12,050 nucleotides of DNA from Bacteroidales bacterium (GTDB lineage Bacteria; Bacteroidota; Bacteroidia; Bacteroidales; Dysgonomonadaceae). Where the stretch lies: contig JAAYFR010000079.1 in NCBI GenBank assembly GCA_012728155.1, forward strand, positions 1 to 12,050, given 5' to 3'. Positions 7,530 to 12,050 of this stretch are shown piece by piece. The notes beneath the pieces were generated by a model that did not search any database, was not told the DNA's origin, and was given only the letters and a program-made list of their open reading frames with translations. Positions within the stretch are counted from its first letter, which is position 1; each line of letters begins with the position of its first letter. Made by a program: the position numbers and the translations under genes.

Positions 7530-8772
7530 GGTGAAAAACAATTTCTTTACAAAGGTGGGTATGCCCCAACAGTTAGTGTGGGGTTATATCGGTATCTTGA
7601 TCTTTATGATGGGGGATGGGATGGAGCAGGGATGGCTTAGCCCTTATCTGATTGAAAACGGTCTGTCGATACAGCAATCAGCCATGCTTTTTTCAGGCTA
7701 TGGTATTATCATTGCCATCTCATCATGGTTTTCCGGAGTGATGGCGGAAGCTTATGGCATCAAAAGAACGATGTTTATTGGATTGATACTTTATTTACTG
7801 GGGACAGTGAGCTTTGTTGGGTTTGCCCTCCCTCACATCAACTTTCCCGTGATGTTGATAACCTACGCCTTGCGAGGATTTGGCTATCCCCTATTTGCCT
7901 ACTCTTTTCTTGTCTGGATCGCTTATGTGAGCCCGGGTAAGTCGCTGGGTCGTGCAGTCGGCTGGTTCTGGTTTGTCTTTACTGGGGGATTGGTCGTGTT
8001 GGGAGCCTATTATTCCAGTTGGGCAATTCCTCGTATTGGACATATCAATACCCTTTGGAATGCAGTAATATGGGTATTGATTGGAGCTTTCTTCGTATTG
8101 GTATTGACAAAAGAAAAGAAACGGGTCATTATTAAAAATGATTTTCGTTCCCGTTTAAAAGAGTTGGCGAAGGGATTTTCCATTGTAAAAAAAGAACCGA
8201 AGGTGCTCTTGGGTGGCATAGTAAGGGTAATCAATACTACTGCACAATTTGCCTTTCCGGTTTTTTTGCCTACTTATTTGGCAAAGTATGGTTTCACTAC
8301 AACGGAATGGTTGCAGATATGGGGTACGATCTTTACCAGCAACATCATCTTTAATCTGATTTTCGGATTTGTGGGAGATTCGATAGGATGGCGCAATACC
8401 ATTATGTGGTTCGGAGGGGTAGGATGCGCTGTTTCAACCCTTCTCTTCTACTACTCACCTCAATTGTTTGGAGGCAGTTTCATCGCGGTGATGATTGCTG
8501 GTGTTATCTGGGGAGCGATGTTGGCCGGTTATGTGCCTCTTTCAGCATTAGTCCCTTCACTGGTGAAAAAAGATAAAGGAGCCGCAATGTCGATTCTTAA
8601 TTTGGGCGCGGGACTACCTGTATTTGTGGGACCGGCTATTGTCGGACTTTTTATCGGGCTTATAGGAAATGCAGGTGTGATATGGATATTGGCGGTTCTC
8701 TATTTGCTAAGTGCTTTCCTTGCCAAGTTTATTACCCTGCCGAATAATGCGAAGACTTTGAAGCATCTGTAA
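7522..8772 (+). CDS. MFS transporter, polyol permease family (RbtT/DalT/CsbX-like)
   Basis: This 416-residue membrane protein has about twelve hydrophobic segments in two halves of six, separated by a basic cytoplasmic loop near residues 195-230 (KEKKRVIIKNDFRSRLKELAKG). MFS motif-A-like loops follow TM2 (GVMAEAYGIKRTM) and TM8 (GFVGDSIGWRNT). The N-terminal segment WGYIGILIFMMGDGMEQGWL, the ALRGFGYPLFAYSFLVWIAY segment and the AVGWFWF segment closely resemble what I remember of the ribitol/D-arabinitol permeases and B. subtilis CsbX. This points to proton-coupled uptake of a polyol rather than of a phosphorylated compound such as by GlpT. The ATG at 7522 overlaps the stop of the phosphatase gene, so the two are coupled. 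The substrate could be ribitol, arabinitol, glycerol or another alditol; sequence alone does not decide. Confidence 0.88.
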   Translation: MIEVKNNFFTKVGMPQQLVWGYIGILIFMMGDGMEQGWLSPYLIENGLSIQQSAMLFSGYGIIIAISSWFSGVMAEAYGIKRTMFIGLILYLLGTVSFVGFALPHINFPVMLITYALRGFGYPLFAYSFLVWIAYVSPGKSLGRAVGWFWFVFTGGLVVLGAYYSSWAIPRIGHINTLWNAVIWVLIGAFFVLVLTKEKKRVIIKNDFRSRLKELAKGFSIVKKEPKVLLGGIVRVINTTAQFAFPVFLPTYLAKYGFTTTEWLQIWGTIFTSNIIFNLIFGFVGDSIGWRNTIMWFGGVGCAVSTLLFYYSPQLFGGSFIAVMIAGVIWGAMLAGYVPLSALVPSLVKKDKGAAMSILNLGAGLPVFVGPAIVGLFIGLIGNAGVIWILAVLYLLSAFLAKFITLPNNAKTLKHL

Positions 8773-8809
8773 AGTTAAGTGAATATTTTTGTTTGGAATA
8801 AATATCATA

Positions 8810-11146
8810 ATGATGAAAAAGATAAGTTTTACCATGCTCTGTTTTTTGGTGTTTTGCCAACTGAATATATGGTCTTCTTCCATAGAGGTCAACGCTCCTT
8901 TCTTTAAAAAAGCAATTCCAGTGTGGATCGATAGTCGATATAGCACTAAAAACAAAGAAGGTAGATTTGAAATGACTACTTCCGGAAGGCATTATGGAAA
9001 ACAAATCGAGAAGAACCTTACCGTTTATTTTCGAGCTATTGTAGATGGAACAGATTTGCAGAATCCGCTGCTTAGGTTGACCGCCTCATCCAACTATCGG
9101 CTATCTGTCAATGGTGAATTTTTGGGTCATGGTCCTTGTGTGGCAGCACACAACTATTATCGGGTAGATGAATATGAATTAAAAGAGAAATTGACCCCAG
9201 GAGAGAATATTATTGCCATTGAGGTTACGGGATATAATATTTATAATTACTATTTGATTAATCAGCCTGCATTCCTGCAAGCAGAAATAACAGATGGCGA
9301 AAGAATATTGGCTGCCACGAAAACGCAAGCAGGAGATGATCCTCTATTTCAGGCAACCTTATTGGAACAACGGGTGCAAGATGTGCCAACCTATTCTTTT
9401 CAACGGCCTTTTATTGAGTCTTATCGGTTAAATTCCGCCTTTAAAGATTGGATGAGTGTAAAGGGAGATTCCTCTTTCCAATCACTCCAGTTAGAAAGAA
9501 CTGCCCATAAAAATCTCATCCCCAGGAGGGTGAAATATCCCGATTACACTATTCGAAAACCGGTGGAAAATAGGGGAGATAGTGTGTATCGATTTGAATG
9601 CAATTCTACCGGTTTTATTGGAATAGAGGTCAATGCCACTACCCCCACGAAAATTACACTTTCGTGGGATGAGATTCTAAACGATCAGGGAGTATTGAAT
9701 CCGCAAAGACTGAATGCGTTGAGTTATATCTATTATGATCTTGAGCCAGGTATTTATACCCTGGAATCTTTTGAACCCTATACTTTGCAATATTTACAGG
9801 TGAAGATTGATGAGGGTTCGTGTAAAGTAACCAGCCCATATATTCGGCAATATGTGAATTCTGATATATCAAGGGCTTTTTTTAATAGTAGTGATTCTGC
9901 CATCAACAAGATATTCAAAGCTGCCGTAGAGACTTATAAACAGAACGCATTGGATATTTTTATGGATTGTCCAAGCAGAGAAAGAGCCGGTTGGTTGTGT
10001 GACAGTTATTTTATGGGACGAGTAGGCTTCAATCTTTCGGGGAATACCTTGATAGAAACCAATTTCCTGGAGAATTTTCTATTGCCGGGAAAATTTGAAT
10101 TTATTCCCGAAGGAATGCTCCCTATGTGTTATCCCTCTGATCATCCAAATGCAAATTTTATTCCCAATTGGGCGATGTGGTTTGTATTGGAATTGCAGGA
10201 ATACTTGGAGAGAAGTGGAAATCAAGCACTGATTGATGCGGCTAAACCTCGGGTAATGGGATTGTTGGATTATTTTAAACCGTATGAAAATGAGTTTGGC
10301 TTGTTGGAGAACTTGGAAAAATGGATTTTTGTGGAGTGGTCAAAAGCCAACAGTTTTGTGCAAGGTGTAAACTATCCAACCAATATGTTGTATGCCAAGA
10401 TGCTGTTGACGGTCGCAACCCTCTATGATCAGCCGTCACTTCGTGAAAAAGCAGTCCGGATACAGGAGTTTATCCGAAAGCAATCGTATAATGGGAATTT
10501 TTTTACAGACAATGCGATCAGAATCGATGGTAAGTTGGTTCCTCAAACGGCTAATTGTACAGAAACCTGTCAATATTACGCATTCTTCTTAGGGACAGCT
10601 ACGCCGGAGAAATATCCCGAACTCTGGCATAAGTTAGTGCAGGATTTTGGACCTGATCGAGGAGAGAAGAATATCTATCCTGAAATCTATCCCTAAAATG
10701 CCTTTATTGGGAATTATTTGCGATTGGAGCTTCTCTCCCAACAGGGACTCATCAAACAATTGCTTCATGAATCCATCGACCGATTTCTATATATGGCCGA
10801 CAAAACCGGGACGCTTTGGGAAAATATTCATACAAGAGCAAGCCTCAATCATGGCTTCGCATCTCATATGGCTCATCTGTTCTACCGGGATCTGTTGGGT
10901 GTAAAATCATATAGCTTGCAAAAGAAACAGATTTTCATCGAGTTTTACGACACAGATATAGAATCCTGCTCAGGAAATATCCTGCTGGGAGACGAGCAAT
11001 TTTATCTGCATTGGAAGAAGGGGGGAGATCTTCTTTTGTACAGCTACACAGCTCCTCCAGGGTATCAAATCCAAATTCAGAATAACAGTTCTCTGACTTT
11101 GCAGAAAGATGATGGGTTGCTGAGTGAAGCAAACCGGGCTGAGTAA
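8810..11146 (+). pseudogene. GH78-type (alpha-L-rhamnosidase-like) six-hairpin glycosidase interrupted by an in-frame TAA at 10694-10696
   Basis: A signal peptide (MMKKISFTMLCFLVFCQLNIWSSS) leads into an N-terminal beta-sandwich (about 35-165; LTASSNYRLSVNGEFLGHGP, PGENIIAIEVTGYN) and a second beta-domain (about 255-345). The (alpha/alpha)6 catalytic region begins near 355. The GH78 motif DCPSRERAGWLCD supplies D386, E391 and D398. The frame stops after residue 628 (..NIYPEIYP-TAA) but continues in the same frame as N-A-F-I-G-N-Y-L-R-L-E-L-L. This is the expected next family segment, and it goes on for 149 further codons to TAA 11144. The part after the stop holds GTLWENIH (virtual E671, the likely general base) and LNHGFASH (H681, H686), plus the C-terminal beta-domain. 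A product ending at 628 should therefore be inactive. One substitution, for example TCA to TAA, explains it; no frameshift is involved. ATG 8810 is preferred to the TTG at 8789. Sequencing error or readthrough are alternatives. Exact sugar specificity is unproven. Confidence 0.85.
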
Positions 11147-11147
11147 T

Positions 11148-11204
11148 GTGGAGACTACTCTATAGGTAGTTCTCACTTCGGTAATGCGACTTGAGGGTCG
11201 CCGA
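11148..11204 (+). other. Two hairpins directly after the glycosidase stop codon
   Basis: GTGGAGACTAC (11148-11158) pairs with GTAGTTCTCAC (11166-11176), giving eight Watson-Crick pairs, two G-U pairs and one A-C mismatch around a 7-nt loop. Next, GCGAC (11186-11190) pairs with GTCGC (11197-11201) with loop TTGAGG. This stem is extended by TCG/CGA (11178-11180 with 11202-11204) across a 5-nt bulge. Neither has a T-run, so they are not terminators themselves. They may protect the 3' end of the transcript or be part of a small RNA; no known family was recognised. Confidence 0.45.
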
Positions 11205-11218
11205 GAATAACTTAAACT

Positions 11219-11260
11219 AACGGGTGAAGAGGCATATTTTTTGCCTTTCCACCCGTTTTT
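11219..11260 (+). terminator. Intrinsic terminator closing the operon
   Basis: The left arm 11219-11234 (AACGGGTGAAGAGGCA) pairs with the right arm 11242-11257 (TGCCTTTCCACCCGTT), with one A-C mismatch and one G-U pair. The loop is 7 nt, and a T-run TTTTT lies at 11256-11260. It separates the catabolic operon from surE. Confidence 0.93.
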
Positions 11261-11261
11261 A

Positions 11262-11291
11262 TTTAGAATCGGCTTGAAAATAGTATCTTTG
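11262..11291 (+). promoter_or_regulatory. Candidate promoter for surE
   Basis: TATCTTTG (11284-11291) is a perfect match to the Bacteroidetes -7 box TAnnTTTG. An imperfect -33 box, TTTA (11262-11265), lies 18 nt upstream, one shorter than usual. Transcription would begin near 11298, leaving a leader of about 88 nt with T- and A-rich stretches and no clear structure. It starts just after the operon terminator, so surE looks independently transcribed. Confidence 0.5.
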
Positions 11292-11385
11292 TTGGTCTCA
11301 ATAATGGAGACAGTGTTTTTTATTGCACCTTGCATAAAATCTCGACTTTTTTATTTAAGTTTGCTATAAACAAGATAGATATATA

Positions 11386-12050
11386 ATGGATAATAGAAAA
11401 CCCCTGATATTGGTGACCAATGATGATGGGTATCAGGCGAAAGGTATTGTATCGCTGACGGAAGCGATGAGAAATTTGGGAGAAGTAATTGTGTTTGCAC
11501 CCGATGCGCACCGATCGGGGATGTCAAGTGCCCTTACAACCGGCACCCCGCTTAGAGCCAGATTGCTGAAGAGAGAAGAAAATTTGACGGTCTATGTCTG
11601 TAACGGTACGCCGGCAGATTGTGTGAAGTTGGCAATGAATGAATTCGTAGAGCGTAAACCTGACTTATTGGTAGCAGGAATTAATCATGGCTCGAATGCC
11701 GGTATCAGTGTGATCTATTCCGGCACGATGGGAGCTGCCATTGAGGGTTGTATTTTCGATGTGCCCTCAATCGGTTTTTCATTGTGCGATTTTATGCCGG
11801 ATGCCGATTTCTCTTTTACCATGGAGCTGGCTGGTAAGATAGCTTCAAAAGTAATTGAAGAGGGACTTCCCAAAGGGATATGCCTCAATGTGAATGTGCC
11901 TGTGGGTGCGTTGAAAGGGGTCAAGGTAACCACCCAGACCCAAGGGAAATGGGTAAATGAATACCATCGATCTAAGGATGGTGCAGGGAGAGATGTTTTC
12001 TGGATGACCGGTAATTTTGAAAATTGGGAGAAGGAGAATGACAACAGCGA
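11386..12050 (+). CDS. surE: 5'/3'-nucleotidase SurE (3' end outside window)
   Basis: Translation from ATG 11386 stays open to the window edge, giving 221 whole codons of a family of about 250-260 residues; the last part is missing. SurE is a cytoplasmic divalent-metal-dependent phosphatase acting on nucleoside 5'- and 3'-monophosphates, linked to stationary-phase survival. The N-terminal LILVTNDDGYQAKGI holds the metal-binding pair D13 and D14. FAPDAHRSGMSSALT supplies S44, YVCNGTPADCVKLA is the usual third segment, and AGINHGSNAG supplies N100; these are the four metal-site positions of the family. YSGTMGAAIEG and the WVNEY segment also fit. The leader before the ATG is A-rich (AACAAGATAGATATATA). 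A terminator and its own promoter candidate separate it from the upstream operon, and nothing suggests a functional link to it. Confidence 0.95.
   Translation, partial: MDNRKPLILVTNDDGYQAKGIVSLTEAMRNLGEVIVFAPDAHRSGMSSALTTGTPLRARLLKREENLTVYVCNGTPADCVKLAMNEFVERKPDLLVAGINHGSNAGISVIYSGTMGAAIEGCIFDVPSIGFSLCDFMPDADFSFTMELAGKIASKVIEEGLPKGICLNVNVPVGALKGVKVTTQTQGKWVNEYHRSKDGAGRDVFWMTGNFENWEKENDNS

Noticed and set aside
8757..8791. Promoter for the glycosidase gene: TTTG 8757-8760 and a perfect -7-like TATTTTTG at 8784-8791.
   Set aside because: The 23-nt spacer is longer than the usual 19-21 and the start would be only about 12 nt before the ATG; gene spacing suits operon transcription. Left as a weak possibility.
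10690..10720. Frameshift between the two parts of the glycosidase.
   Set aside because: Positions 8810, 10694 and 10718 are in the same frame and the amino-acid sequence is family-like across the junction, so a nonsense codon, not an indel, separates them.
10718..11146. Independent small gene starting at TTG 10718.
   Set aside because: It is the C-terminal part of the glycosidase; there is no ribosome binding site and the family sequence begins before the TTG.
1..12050. CRISPR arrays, tRNA or rRNA genes, insertion sequences, attachment sites.
   Set aside because: No regularly spaced repeats, no tRNA- or rRNA-like sequence, no transposase-like frame and no terminal inverted repeats were seen.

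Overview
The window looks like a chromosomal segment of a Bacteroidetes, most likely Bacteroidales. The reasons are a SusD/RagB outer-membrane lipoprotein, a BACON/DUF5689-type surface lipoprotein, A-rich rather than Shine-Dalgarno-like leaders, and promoter candidates of the Bacteroidetes type (TTTG, about 20 nt, TAnnTTTG). Genus cannot be fixed from the sequence.

Layout. (1) 3-2699, + strand: the C-terminal part of a SusD-like protein (its N-terminus and the expected SusC partner lie upstream), followed by a putative surface glycan-binding lipoprotein. This unit ends at a strong bidirectional terminator at 2723-2778. (2) 2798-3568, - strand: a DeoR/GlpR-type repressor convergent to unit 1 and divergent from unit 3. 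(3) 3569-3930: an AT-rich divergent control region with a promoter candidate on each strand and an inverted repeat between them. (4) 3931-11146, + strand, tightly packed: an AraM/EgsA-type sn-glycerol-1-phosphate dehydrogenase, a lipoprotein glycerophosphodiester phosphodiesterase, a secreted calcineurin-like phosphatase with an N-terminal Fn3-like domain, a 12-TM transporter resembling the polyol permease family (RbtT/DalT/CsbX), and a secreted GH78-type (alpha-L-rhamnosidase-like) six-hairpin glycosidase interrupted by one in-frame TAA. (5) 11147-11385: three consecutive hairpins, the last a canonical terminator, then a promoter candidate. (6) 11386-end: surE, a housekeeping nucleotidase, cut by the window edge.

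How the genes may work together (inference): SusCD and the surface lipoprotein capture a glycan or phosphodiester-containing polymer. In the periplasm or at the envelope the GDPD releases glycerol phosphate from phosphodiesters, the metallophosphatase removes phosphate, and the glycosidase trims sugars. The permease brings a polyol into the cytoplasm, and the G1P dehydrogenase interconverts sn-glycerol-1-phosphate and DHAP under control of the DeoR regulator. This reads as a candidate PUL-linked system for phosphoglycerol-decorated glycans (lipoteichoic acid, rhamnan with glycerol phosphate, or phospholipid head groups). Two things weaken or complicate the model: the glycosidase has a premature stop before its predicted general base, and no polyol kinase is visible.
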